Origin: JAVBNH01 sp031551635
Lineage (GTDB): Bacteria > Bacillota > Clostridia > Oscillospirales > Acutalibacteraceae
Length of the DNA stretch: 64,000 bases
Direction: 5' to 3'
NCBI GenBank assembly: GCA_031551635.1
Contig: JAVBNH010000002.1
Span: forward strand, 124,001-188,000
Below, one piece after another: positions 44,592 to 51,996 of the stretch. The number at the start of each line of letters is the position of its first letter. The first letter of the stretch is position 1. The notes below the pieces were generated by a model. It ran no database searches. It was not told the DNA's origin and saw nothing but the letters and a program-made list of their open reading frames with translations. The position numbers were made by a program, and so were the translations under genes.

Positions 44592-44900
44592 ATGAATCTA
44601 GTCACGCAGTCGATTATAGTCATTGAAAACGTGGAATACAGCATTGACTATTTTGTATTTCCCGGCATCGCTTATAATGGGGAAAGTTTGTATGCAATAC
44701 GAGTTGAGATGAGTTTTTGCGGTAAAACTTTCGAAGAATCGGCACTGATTTGTAAAAATGAGTCGCAAGCTGTTCTGACAGCAAAATTTCTTGCGGATAA
44801 CTTCGTTTTTCCCTGCCATCTGAAGGATGTTCTGTGTGACATGAATATAAAAATCGTTCCTGCGGCTGTCAATTTTAAGAAAGACTTAGTTTTGCAATAA
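44592..44900 (+). CDS. Small DUF6514-like protein
   Basis: A 102-residue protein resembling DUF6514 proteins of Clostridia: VEYSIDYFVF, YAIRVEM, ESQAVLTAKFLADN and a VFPCHLKDVLCDM ending. No catalytic motif or membrane segment is seen. ATG 44592 has AAAGGACG upstream; an earlier ATG at 44541 has no ribosome binding site. It lies directly after the split-kinase/Spo0A-like operon and may be an output or partner. Its 3' end overlaps the convergent EEP gene by 26 bp. Confidence 0.6.
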   Translation: MNLVTQSIIVIENVEYSIDYFVFPGIAYNGESLYAIRVEMSFCGKTFEESALICKNESQAVLTAKFLADNFVFPCHLKDVLCDMNIKIVPAAVNFKKDLVLQ

Positions 44901-45669
44901 GTATATTGTGGTCAGAAAGATCTGTTTCAATCATTCCGGACTCTAGATGTAAAAATAAATCGGAAAAAATAATATTGTCGAGATATTCGTAATAGTCGCC
45001 GGTTGTGTAGGTCGAATAGGGTTTGTTTTCGGTATTGATCATTTGCGCACTTATAAGCTCGAATTCCTTAAACGATTCGACATTGAAATCACCGCAGAGA
45101 ATAAAGCGCTCGGACTTTTTAAGCTCCTCATTAAGTGAGGAAAACTGCTGTGTCCTAGTGCTAAGGCTCTCATAACTGAGATGTGTGCAAAAAACATCAA
45201 TAGGCATCCCGTTTATTGAAATGACAGCTTTTCCGCAGGAACGTTGTTCAAAATTTTCTGACGGAAGATAAGATATAGAAGTGCTGAGAATAGGATGTTT
45301 GCTTAATATTCCGTTTCCGTAATATCCGCTACCCAATTCGATTGAAGGAAAAAAAATGTAATTCATGGAAAGCTTTTCAGCAATAAGCTTCATCATATCG
45401 CCTACATTTGAGCGCTCAGTATTCAAATCAACCTCCTGAAGGCATATTATATCCGGATTTTGCGCGGCCAAAAGCGAGGCTATATCCTCAACATTTTTTC
45501 CGCAATTTCCTCCAATATAAGAGTTAAGGGTAACTACGGTCAACTCTGTTGAAATATTGGCATTTTGATTATCATTATCATCATAGTTCATTAGTTCTAC
45601 CTCCTTATTTGTTGAAAGGGAAAAAATAATATTTAAGATAATCATCAAAAAAACAGTAAAATTTTTCAT
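44875..45669 (-). CDS. Secreted endonuclease/exonuclease/phosphatase-family hydrolase
   Basis: A 264-residue EEP-superfamily enzyme with an N-terminal signal or anchor (MKNFTVFLMIILNIIFSLS). Catalytic motifs are in order: CLQEVD (metal Glu), GYYGNGILS, CTHLS (His), GDFNVE (Asp/Asn), YLDNIIFS and the final SDHNILIA (Asp/His). The family includes phospholipases C-like, nucleases and inositol phosphatases; the substrate is not predictable. GAGGTCTG precedes the ATG. It is convergent with and slightly overlaps the DUF6514-like gene. Confidence 0.85.
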   Translation of the reverse strand: MKNFTVFLMIILNIIFSLSTNKEVELMNYDDNDNQNANISTELTVVTLNSYIGGNCGKNVEDIASLLAAQNPDIICLQEVDLNTERSNVGDMMKLIAEKLSMNYIFFPSIELGSGYYGNGILSKHPILSTSISYLPSENFEQRSCGKAVISINGMPIDVFCTHLSYESLSTRTQQFSSLNEELKKSERFILCGDFNVESFKEFELISAQMINTENKPYSTYTTGDYYEYLDNIIFSDLFLHLESGMIETDLSDHNILIAKLSLS

Positions 45670-45862
45670 TTAACAGACCTCATTTGATTAATATTGAGTT
45701 GGCTAAAATTTAATCTATAAGGCAATATTAAACGAAATTTTTGATGTTTAGAGGGTAAGGCAGTGTTGTTTTAGAGTGTTTATAAAGTGTTTTATATTCG
45801 CAAAAAATGCGTTTCTTTTCACAATAACCTCATTCTTTTCACATTAGAGCATATAAATTATT

Positions 45863-46609
45863 TTATTCGTATATACCAAGTTTAATCCAAATCCGACCTT
45901 TTTTGGATTCGCCGCCAATTTCCAAAAGCTTGGCGCGACCCTTGCCGCGAATTGAGATAATGTCGCCCTCTTTGACTGTTTTTGATGCTGAAAGACACTC
46001 TGAATGGCAGAGCTGAACTTTACCGGCTGTAATATATTCGCCGATGATATTTCTTGAAAGATTAAATGCGGATGCCGCAACAGCATCCAGCCTCAGCGAA
46101 GCGACAGTGTCGCTTTTTTCTTTTATATTTTCCTGGAGAACCGGCAGCTCATCAATCGGCAGAAGTGTAGCTTTTACTCCTATTCGACCGATAGCAGTGA
46201 TATTTTCAATAATAAATTTGCTTATATCGCTCAAACAAATCAGAATAGCGCGACCGCTTTCTATCATAATATCTCCAAGCGTTTCGCGTTTTATGCCGAG
46301 TGCGAGTACGGCACCGAGTACATCACGGTGAGATATTATATCCTGCTCCCTGTGAGAAAAAACAACAGCGGAAATAAAAGATGAGCTTTCAAGCACATCG
46401 TCCGCTGAATTCGAAAAAACAGCAATGTTTCTTTCTGCAGAAATGAAACCACCTTCAAAACGTAAAAAAATATCCTTTCTTTTCGAGTAATATTTTTCAA
46501 TTTCCGTCTTTTCCGCCGCAGTGAGAAACTTGCTGTGGGAAAAATTTTTTCTTTTTGCTTCGAAAACAAGATCATCTATATGAGCCAGCAGGCTTTCCTT
46601 GCTATCCAA
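45863..46609 (-). CDS. YlmH-like S4-domain RNA-binding protein
   Basis: A 248-residue protein of the YlmH family. The N-terminal part carries FSNSADDV and VVFSHREQDIISHRDVLGAVLALGIKRE in outline, the hallmark of YlmH. The C-terminal S4 domain includes RLDAVAASAFNLSR and DIISIRGKGRAKL. The start is TTG 46609 with CGGAGTG six bases upstream; a longer frame would run through the promoter at 46640-46668. YlmH relatives bind the ribosome and help rescue stalled translation or affect division. It is separated from tRNA-fMet by a repeat element. Confidence 0.85.
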   Translation of the reverse strand: MDSKESLLAHIDDLVFEAKRKNFSHSKFLTAAEKTEIEKYYSKRKDIFLRFEGGFISAERNIAVFSNSADDVLESSSFISAVVFSHREQDIISHRDVLGAVLALGIKRETLGDIMIESGRAILICLSDISKFIIENITAIGRIGVKATLLPIDELPVLQENIKEKSDTVASLRLDAVAASAFNLSRNIIGEYITAGKVQLCHSECLSASKTVKEGDIISIRGKGRAKLLEIGGESKKGRIWIKLGIYE

Positions 46610-46639
46610 AAAATCACTCCGTTTTTTTTGTTTGGTATG

Positions 46640-46668
46640 ATTATAATATAAAACACCGGCTTTAGCAA
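46640..46668 (-). promoter_or_regulatory. Promoter of the ylmH-like gene
   Basis: On the minus strand, TTGCTA (46668-46663), 17 bp, TATAAT (46645-46640). Transcription would start about 25 bp before the TTG start codon. Confidence 0.6.
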
Positions 46669-46708
46669 ACATTAATGTAAAAATGTTGTAGCTCAAAAAA
46701 TATCATAT

Positions 46709-46782
46709 CTAACGTGGGCATGGCTTGCCAAGCCCACAACCCAAGTCTTGTTTTTTATTGAGCTTTCAGCTCACTAAGGTAC
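46709..46782 (-). repeat. Dispersed palindromic repeat element, copy 5
   Basis: A 74-bp copy on the minus strand, nearly identical to copy 4, including the same arm variant (GCATGGC on the plus strand). It lies 40 bp upstream of the ylmH-like promoter, in the same orientation as that gene. Confidence 0.88.
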
Positions 46783-46844
46783 TAAATATATTTAGAGCAA
46801 ATATGGGCTTTTTACGCGAAATCAAAAAAAATTCTCAAAAACAC

Positions 46845-46873
46845 TTGATTTTATTAAAATAATAGTTTATAAT
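46845..46873 (+). promoter_or_regulatory. Promoter of tRNA-fMet
   Basis: TTGATT (46845-46850), a 17-bp spacer and TATAAT (46868-46873), about 38 bp upstream of the tRNA. Confidence 0.75.
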
Positions 46874-46910
46874 ACCTTAGCAATCCCAAACAATTAGCAA
46901 AAATAAATAT

Positions 46911-46986
46911 CGCGGAGTGGAGCAGCTGGAAGCTCGTCGGGCTCATAACCCGGAGGTCAGAGGTTCAAATCCTCTCTCCGCAACCA
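46911..46986 (+). tRNA. Initiator tRNA-fMet (anticodon CAT)
   Basis: Acceptor CGCGGAG pairs with CTCCGCA except C1-A72, the mismatch typical of bacterial initiator tRNA. The anticodon stem has three G-C pairs (GGG CTCATAA CCC), also an initiator hallmark. T-loop TTCAAAT and encoded CCA (46984-46986) are present. A terminator follows directly. Confidence 0.95.
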
Positions 46987-46989
46987 ATT

Positions 46990-47014
46990 AGACCGCTCTT
47001 TTGCGGTCTTTTTA
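46990..47014 (+). terminator. Intrinsic terminator after tRNA-fMet
   Basis: AGACCGC (46990-46996) pairs with GCGGTCT (47003-47009), followed by TTTTTA. Confidence 0.85.
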
Positions 47015-47086
47015 TTTAGCAAAGCAAGCTCGATAAGCTACTACGCGCTTGTCGCATAGTGCAAGTCCTGTTGCCTGCAATTTAAA

Positions 47087-47124
47087 AAGGAAGTCTTGTA
47101 TATCAAGGATTTCCGCTTTTTTTT
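47087..47124 (+). terminator. Hairpin with T-run of unknown origin
   Basis: An imperfect stem GGAA-GT-CTTG / CAAG-GAT-TTCC followed by nine T. It lies 100 bp beyond the tRNA terminator, so it may be a second terminator or end an unrecognised short transcript; nothing gene-like was seen between 47015 and 47086. Confidence 0.5.
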
Positions 47125-47196
47125 TGTTATATTTTATGTCGTCTTGAAAGGGAAGAATGATAACTTTGACCATTTATAATTTTTTTTAAAAAACTC

Positions 47197-47242
47197 TTGA
47201 CAAGGCATATGTATTGTGTATAATTAAATTGTACTCAATTTA
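47197..47242 (+). promoter_or_regulatory. Promoter and OhrR-type operator of the peroxidase operon
   Basis: TTGACA (47197-47202), a 16-bp spacer and TATAAT (47219-47224). Immediately after the -10 is the perfect inverted repeat TAAATTG-TACT-CAATTTA (47225-47242), which strongly resembles the AATT-rich operator described for Bacillus OhrR. It covers the transcription start, so binding should repress. The regulator is the second gene of this operon. Confidence 0.75.
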
Positions 47243-47260
47243 TAATGGAGGTCAAACACA

Positions 47261-47737
47261 ATGAACATCTATGATTTTACGCTTAAAGACGCAAAGGGAA
47301 ACGACATCAGCCTTTCCGATTATAAGGGCAAGGTTTTGATGATTGTTAATACCGCGACAAAATGCGGATTTACTCCGCAATACAGCGGTTTGCAAGACTT
47401 GTATGAAAAATACAAGGACAAGGGTTTTGAGATTCTTGATTTTCCATGCAATCAATTTGCAAATCAAGCTCCGGGAACTGACGCGGAAATCGGTAGCTTT
47501 TGCACAGGTCGGTTCGGCATCAAATTCAAACAGTTTGCTAAGCTTGATGTCAACGGAGAGAATGAAAGCCCTTTATATGCATGGCTAAAAAAGCAAAAGG
47601 GAGGTATGGGCGGTTCGAATATAAAATGGAACTTCACAAAATTTTTAGTTAATAATGAAGGCGAAGTTGTCTCCCGTTTTGCTCCGACAAAGACTCCTGA
47701 CGCACTCGAGAAGGAAATTGTGAAATTACTCGGCTAA
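47261..47737 (+). CDS. Glutathione peroxidase-family (thioredoxin-dependent) peroxidase
   Basis: A 158-residue cytosolic peroxidase. The peroxidatic Cys35 is in NTATKCGFTPQ, FPCNQF holds a conserved Gln, a likely resolving Cys81 (GSFC) sits where thioredoxin-dependent GPx enzymes carry theirs, and KWNFTKFLV carries the catalytic Trp. It uses Cys, not selenocysteine. It reduces hydroperoxides, fitting control by the adjacent OhrR. GGAGG lies before ATG 47261. Confidence 0.9.
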   Translation: MNIYDFTLKDAKGNDISLSDYKGKVLMIVNTATKCGFTPQYSGLQDLYEKYKDKGFEILDFPCNQFANQAPGTDAEIGSFCTGRFGIKFKQFAKLDVNGENESPLYAWLKKQKGGMGGSNIKWNFTKFLVNNEGEVVSRFAPTKTPDALEKEIVKLLG

Positions 47738-47761
47738 TAAAAAATAGAGGGAGAATAATTT

Positions 47762-48196
47762 ATGGAGATTGATGTCCTGAAGCTTGAGAATCAGCTGTGT
47801 TTTCCTCTTTATGCATGTTCGCGCGAGGTGGTAAAAAAATATAAGCCTTATCTTGATGAGATAGGGCTTACCTATACGCAGTATATTGCCATGATGGTAT
47901 TATGGGAAAAGAAAACGGTCAATGTAAAATCTCTGGGCGAATGTCTTTACCTTGATTCCGGAACATTAACACCTCTGCTGAAAAAGCTGGAAACAATAGG
48001 GCTTGTAACGCGCAGCAGGTCCGAGAAGGACGAGAGGAATCTTGTGGTGAGTATCACCGAAAAAGGCGAGGCTCTTAAAAATCAGGCAAAAACAATTCCG
48101 GAGCGCATGGCGGCATGCTTAAATCTAAACACCCAAGAAGCCGGAACACTTTACACTTTATTATATAAAATGTTAAGAACAGGAGAATTATCATGA
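47762..48196 (+). CDS. OhrR-type MarR-family peroxide sensor/repressor
   Basis: A 144-residue winged-helix repressor. The N-terminal ENQLCFPLYACS contains the redox-sensing Cys13, equivalent to Cys15 of Bacillus OhrR. LTYTQYIAMMVLWE and SGTLTPLLKKLE with RSRSEKDER cover the DNA-binding wing. Organic hydroperoxide oxidation of the Cys should release the operator at 47225-47242. An additional Cys19 is present. It overlaps the flavodoxin gene by 4 bp. Confidence 0.9.
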   Translation: MEIDVLKLENQLCFPLYACSREVVKKYKPYLDEIGLTYTQYIAMMVLWEKKTVNVKSLGECLYLDSGTLTPLLKKLETIGLVTRSRSEKDERNLVVSITEKGEALKNQAKTIPERMAACLNLNTQEAGTLYTLLYKMLRTGELS

Positions 48197-48603
48197 AAAT
48201 CGCTATCAGATACTACAGCAAAACCGGAAATACCGAAAAACTGGCAAAAGCTATTGCTGAAGAAACAGGTGTTTCAGCAGAAACCGTGGATATACCGCTT
48301 GATAACGCTGTAGATATTTTATTTTTAGGCAGTGCAGTCTATGGAGCAGGTGTTGATGAAAAAGTTAAGGCTTTTATTGACAGCTTAGATTCTTCGAAGG
48401 TTGGTAGTGTAGTAAATTTCAGCACAGCGGCACTGCTTTCGTCGACTTATCCGCAAATTTCAAAATTACTCAAAGCAAAGAACATAACTCTTGACAGCAG
48501 AGAATTTCACTGCCGCGGGAAATTTAAGTTTACGCACAAAAACAGACCGAATGCTCAGGACATAGCCGACGTAAAAAAATTTGCCAGGGATATTCTAAAA
48601 TAA
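48193..48603 (+). CDS. Small flavodoxin-family protein
   Basis: A 136-residue single-domain flavodoxin. The FMN phosphate loop is YSKTGNTEKLA at residues 8-18, and FLGSAVYGAGVD forms the second FMN-binding loop. It lacks a fused partner domain. Co-translation with OhrR suggests it supplies or handles electrons during peroxide stress. Confidence 0.88.
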   Translation: MKIAIRYYSKTGNTEKLAKAIAEETGVSAETVDIPLDNAVDILFLGSAVYGAGVDEKVKAFIDSLDSSKVGSVVNFSTAALLSSTYPQISKLLKAKNITLDSREFHCRGKFKFTHKNRPNAQDIADVKKFARDILK

Positions 48604-48669
48604 GCACTACTATAACAAAACCGATTAATCCGGTATTCGTTCTAATTTCATAAAATGACAACGAGCATT

Positions 48670-48704
48670 AAAACTTTTAAAAAGTGATTTTTAAAAGTTT
48701 TTTT
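48670..48704. terminator. Bidirectional terminator between flavodoxin and sigK genes
   Basis: A perfect 14-bp stem AAAACTTTTAAAAA / TTTTTAAAAGTTTT with loop GTGA and T-runs in both directions. Its right arm includes the sigK stop codon. Confidence 0.75.
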
Positions 48705-49389
48705 CTTGCTCAAGACGTTTTTTCAGCATAGCCAGCACTCGCGTTTCGATTCTGGAGACATATGAGCGGGAGATTCCAAGCTCTTGTGCCACTTCTCTCT
48801 GAGTTTTTGCAGTTGTGCCGTCCATGCCGTAGCGCATTTTTATAATTTGCCGCTCGCGGCTGTCTTTAATTTCGTTTACATATTTCCTCACGCAAATTAA
48901 ATTATTCTTCTTATTAAGATTTTCAACAATATCGTCGTCAACTTGTATTGTGTCGATAATCGTTATTGATTCCCCGTCGTTATCCGAATCAATCGGCTCA
49001 TTAAGCGATACCTCATTCGCAATCTTCTTCATGCTGCGGAAATACATGAGGATTTCATTTTCAATACACTTCGCCGCGTATGTTGAGAGGCGGGTGCCTT
49101 TTTCGATGTCGTAAGAGTTTATGCCTTTTATGAGTCCCAGAGTTCCGATTGAAAGCAGGTCGTCCTGATCCGACATCGTCGAATAATATTTTTTCAGTAT
49201 GTGTGCAACTAGCCTGAGATTATGCTCGATAAGCTTGTTCTTCGCTTTTTCGTCGCCCTGTTTCAGCTGCTCAAGGCAGATTCTTTCCTCCTCCGCTTTC
49301 AGCGGCGGGGGAAATGAGCCGTGGTTTCCTATATGCAGAGCAATATAAATGAAATTCGCAAGCAATGAATCGATTATCGAAAATGCCAT
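48691..49389 (-). CDS. sigK: RNA polymerase sporulation sigma factor SigK
   Basis: A 232-residue sigma-70-family factor. The N-terminal hydrophobic pro-sequence (about 1-25) is followed by GSFPPPLKAEEE, characteristic of pro-sigma-K. Region 2 (NLRLVAHILKKYY, DLLSIGTLGLIKGINSYD, GTRLSTYAAKCIENEILMYFR in outline) and region 4 (QREVAQELGISRSYVSRIE) are complete. The gene is continuous, without a skin-element interruption. ATG 49389 has AAAGGG upstream. It directs late mother-cell sporulation genes, so the host is likely a spore former. Confidence 0.9.
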   Translation of the reverse strand: MAFSIIDSLLANFIYIALHIGNHGSFPPPLKAEEERICLEQLKQGDEKAKNKLIEHNLRLVAHILKKYYSTMSDQDDLLSIGTLGLIKGINSYDIEKGTRLSTYAAKCIENEILMYFRSMKKIANEVSLNEPIDSDNDGESITIIDTIQVDDDIVENLNKKNNLICVRKYVNEIKDSRERQIIKMRYGMDGTTAKTQREVAQELGISRSYVSRIETRVLAMLKKRLEQEKNF

Positions 49390-49613
49390 GTTTCTCAACC
49401 CTTTGGAGCATTATTAGCATAGTTTGAACTGCTGACTACAGTTGATACCAGTCTATACTTATTTTCATTTTAACAATATTAGTATAGCTAATTCCTTACA
49501 TACACTGATTTTATCTATGCTTATTTCTGTGTGCATTTATCAGTATATGTTTTGACTGCATGTCATGTTACGCTTTTAATTTCGTATAAAATTGAACCTA
49601 TTTCATGTAATAT

Positions 49614-49665
49614 TTGACAAGATATTCAATTCGTGCTATACTTATTATATCGTTGCGAGCGCAAC
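49614..49665 (+). promoter_or_regulatory. Promoter and palindromic operator of the MarR-ABC operon
   Basis: TTGACA (49614-49619), 17 bp, TATACT (49637-49642), then the palindrome GTTGCG-AG-CGCAAC (49652-49665) over the predicted start site. This is a good candidate operator for the MarR protein encoded downstream. The rest of the 436-bp gap 49390-49825 holds a repeat element and AT-rich DNA with no gene. Confidence 0.65.
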
Positions 49666-49697
49666 AATATTTTTTGTAAAAAGGCTGAAATCTATTA

Positions 49698-49771
49698 CTA
49701 ACACGGGCTTGGCTTGCCAAGCCCACAACCCAAGTAGTGTTTTTTATTGAGCATTCAATCCAATAAGGTAC
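49698..49771 (-). repeat. Dispersed palindromic repeat element, copy 6
   Basis: A 74-bp copy on the minus strand (plus strand reads CTAACACGGGCTTGGCTTGC ... AAGGTAC). The hairpin is intact with minor changes. Unusually it is oriented against the downstream MarR gene, lying in that gene's leader between operator and ribosome binding site. Confidence 0.85.
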
Positions 49772-49825
49772 TAAAATTTATTTTCATAGATGTGCATGTA
49801 ATTATTTTATATTGGGGTTGGTTTT

Positions 49826-50284
49826 ATGGAAGAAAAAAGAGAGAAGCTGATGAAATATATCAGCCGGACCTCGCGGCTTACCGAACTATACCGCGGCAGG
49901 CTGCTGCGTGAGGATGGCATTGCCGGGCATCAGCATGTTTATATTCTGCGCGTCTGTCAGTCGCCGGGGATTTCACAAGAGGAGCTTGCGCGGATGATTT
50001 ATATCAACAAGAGCAATGTCGCGCGGCAGATTTCATCGCTAGAAGCTTTGGGCTATATAGAAAGGCGTTCAGATACGGATGATAAGCGGATTATGCGCCT
50101 GTATCCGACAGAAAAAGCGGTTGCGGTACTGCCAAAAATAAAAAAAATACTGGACGACTGGAACCGCTATCTGCTTGAGGATTTTAACTCTGAGGAAAAA
50201 GATGAACTTTTCCATCTTTTGTCCCGCGTTATGGAAAAAGCGGAAAAATATGTTGATGAAAAAATAAAGGAGGATGAGGAATGA
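49826..50284 (+). CDS. MarR-family transcriptional regulator of the ABC exporter
   Basis: A 152-residue winged-helix regulator. GHQHVYILRVCQSPGISQEEL and INKSNVARQISSLEALGYIERRSDTDDKR in outline form the HTH and wing. It overlaps the first exporter gene by 4 bp, so it is the local regulator. The palindrome at 49652-49665 is its likely site. Confidence 0.85.
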   Translation: MEEKREKLMKYISRTSRLTELYRGRLLREDGIAGHQHVYILRVCQSPGISQEELARMIYINKSNVARQISSLEALGYIERRSDTDDKRIMRLYPTEKAVAVLPKIKKILDDWNRYLLEDFNSEEKDELFHLLSRVMEKAEKYVDEKIKEDEE

Positions 50285-51996
50285 GACGGATTTTGGGCTA
50301 TCTGAAACCTATGACAGCGCGTATTTCTCTGGGCTTTTTTATAAAATTTCTCGGCACCATCACCGATTTGCTCATTCCCTCAATCCTTGCAAAAATCCTT
50401 GACGATATTGTGCCGACACAAAACAAAAAAATGATACTGCTCTGGGGCGGCGCTATGCTAGCATGCGCGTTCGCGGCAGTATTCGCGAATATTATCGCAA
50501 ACCGAATGGCAGCGCGTGTTGCGATGAGAGCAACAGGTGCGATTCGCCATGATTTGTTTGATAAAATAATGCACCTGTCCTGTTCTCAGATTGACAGAAT
50601 GACGATTCCATCTCTAGAGTCTAGACTCACGACCGATACATATAATCTGCATCACGCTTTCGGAATGATTCAGCGCATGGGCGTGCGCGCACCGATTCTG
50701 CTAGTCGGGGGCATCGCTGTCACTTTTTCGATGGAGCCTGTGCTGACGATGATTCTTGTCGCGATTCTGCCCTTGATTTCGATGCTTGTTTATTTTGTCA
50801 CAAAAAAAGGCGTCCCGCTTTATACCATTGTTCAGAAATCGGTTGATTCGCTCGTCAGAACAGTCCGCGAAAATATCAGCGGCGCGAGGGTTATCAAAGC
50901 CCTTTCAAAAACGCAATATGAAAAAGAGCGTTTTGAGAGCACTAATATGCAGCTAATAAACAGCGAAAAAAAAGCAGCGAAAACTATGGCTGTCACAAAT
51001 CCCACGATGAATCTGCTGCTTAATATGGGGCTTACAGCTGTAATTATCCTCGGCGCATACAGGGTTAACTCGGGCCTTACACAGCCGGGAAAAATTATCG
51101 CTTTTCTTTCTTACTTCACAATAATTCTTAACGCGATGATGTCGGTTACGAAAATATTTGTTAATCTCTCGAAGGCGAGCGCGTCGGCAAACAGAATCAC
51201 TGAGGTGCTCCTGATGCCAAAGGAGCTTGAGGTTCAACCGCTTTCGCGGGAAAATGAGGAGGCTCATCTGATTTTTAATGATGTGTCGTTTTCTTATCAT
51301 AAGCAAAAGGAAAATATCAGCGGAATAAGCTTTGCGGTAGAGAAGGGCGGCACTCTCGGAATAATCGGCGCGACAGGCAGCGGAAAATCAACCGTTATTC
51401 AGCTTCTTATGAGGCTTTATGAGGCTGACAGCGGCAAAATTCTCATAAACGGCATACCGATTACAGCTATACCCGAGGATGAATTGCACAGAAAGTTCGG
51501 CATCGTTTTTCAAAATGATGTGCTGTTCGCGGATTCTATCAGGGAAAATATTTCCTTCGGTCGAGCTCTTGATGATGAAACGATTAAAACAGCGGCTGAA
51601 AACGCCCAGGCTATGGAGTTCATCTCAGCATTGCCGGACGGCTTCGAGCATATGCTGACTATCCGCGGCTCCAATCTCAGCGGCGGACAGAAGCAGCGGC
51701 TGCTTATTGCTCGTGCGCTCGCAGGGAAGCCGGAAATACTCATACTTGATGACTCCTCCAGCGCGCTTGACTATAAAACCGATAGCCTTCTGCGTAAGGC
51801 TATCAACTCGAATTTCAAGGGGACAACTACGATAATTATTGCTCAGAGAATCAGCTCGATTTACAATTGTGACCACATTCTGGTTATTGACGACGGCAGA
51901 GAGCTGGGTTACGGCACGCATGAGGAGCTCATGGAGAGCTGCGAGCTGTACCGTGAGATTTTTATGTCGCAGATGGGAGGCGGTAAAATTGCCTAA
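50281..51996 (+). CDS. ABC exporter half-transporter, degenerate-site subunit
   Basis: A 571-residue half-transporter: six transmembrane helices (1-310) and an ATPase domain (335-571). Walker A is GATGSGKST and the signature is LSGGQKQR. Walker B reads ILDDSSSALD with Asp in place of catalytic Glu, and the H-loop reads IIAQRIS with Gln in place of His. Those changes mark the degenerate nucleotide site of heterodimeric exporters such as BmrC/D or TM287/288. It works with the next gene product as a multidrug-type exporter. Confidence 0.9.
   Translation: MRRILGYLKPMTARISLGFFIKFLGTITDLLIPSILAKILDDIVPTQNKKMILLWGGAMLACAFAAVFANIIANRMAARVAMRATGAIRHDLFDKIMHLSCSQIDRMTIPSLESRLTTDTYNLHHAFGMIQRMGVRAPILLVGGIAVTFSMEPVLTMILVAILPLISMLVYFVTKKGVPLYTIVQKSVDSLVRTVRENISGARVIKALSKTQYEKERFESTNMQLINSEKKAAKTMAVTNPTMNLLLNMGLTAVIILGAYRVNSGLTQPGKIIAFLSYFTIILNAMMSVTKIFVNLSKASASANRITEVLLMPKELEVQPLSRENEEAHLIFNDVSFSYHKQKENISGISFAVEKGGTLGIIGATGSGKSTVIQLLMRLYEADSGKILINGIPITAIPEDELHRKFGIVFQNDVLFADSIRENISFGRALDDETIKTAAENAQAMEFISALPDGFEHMLTIRGSNLSGGQKQRLLIARALAGKPEILILDDSSSALDYKTDSLLRKAINSNFKGTTTIIIAQRISSIYNCDHILVIDDGRELGYGTHEELMESCELYREIFMSQMGGGKIA

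Noticed and set aside
47261..47737. Selenocysteine peroxidase
   Set aside because: The peroxidatic position is a normal TGC Cys codon; there is no in-frame TGA.
48691..49389. sigK split by a skin element
   Set aside because: Regions 2 and 4 are in one continuous frame from pro-sequence to stop.
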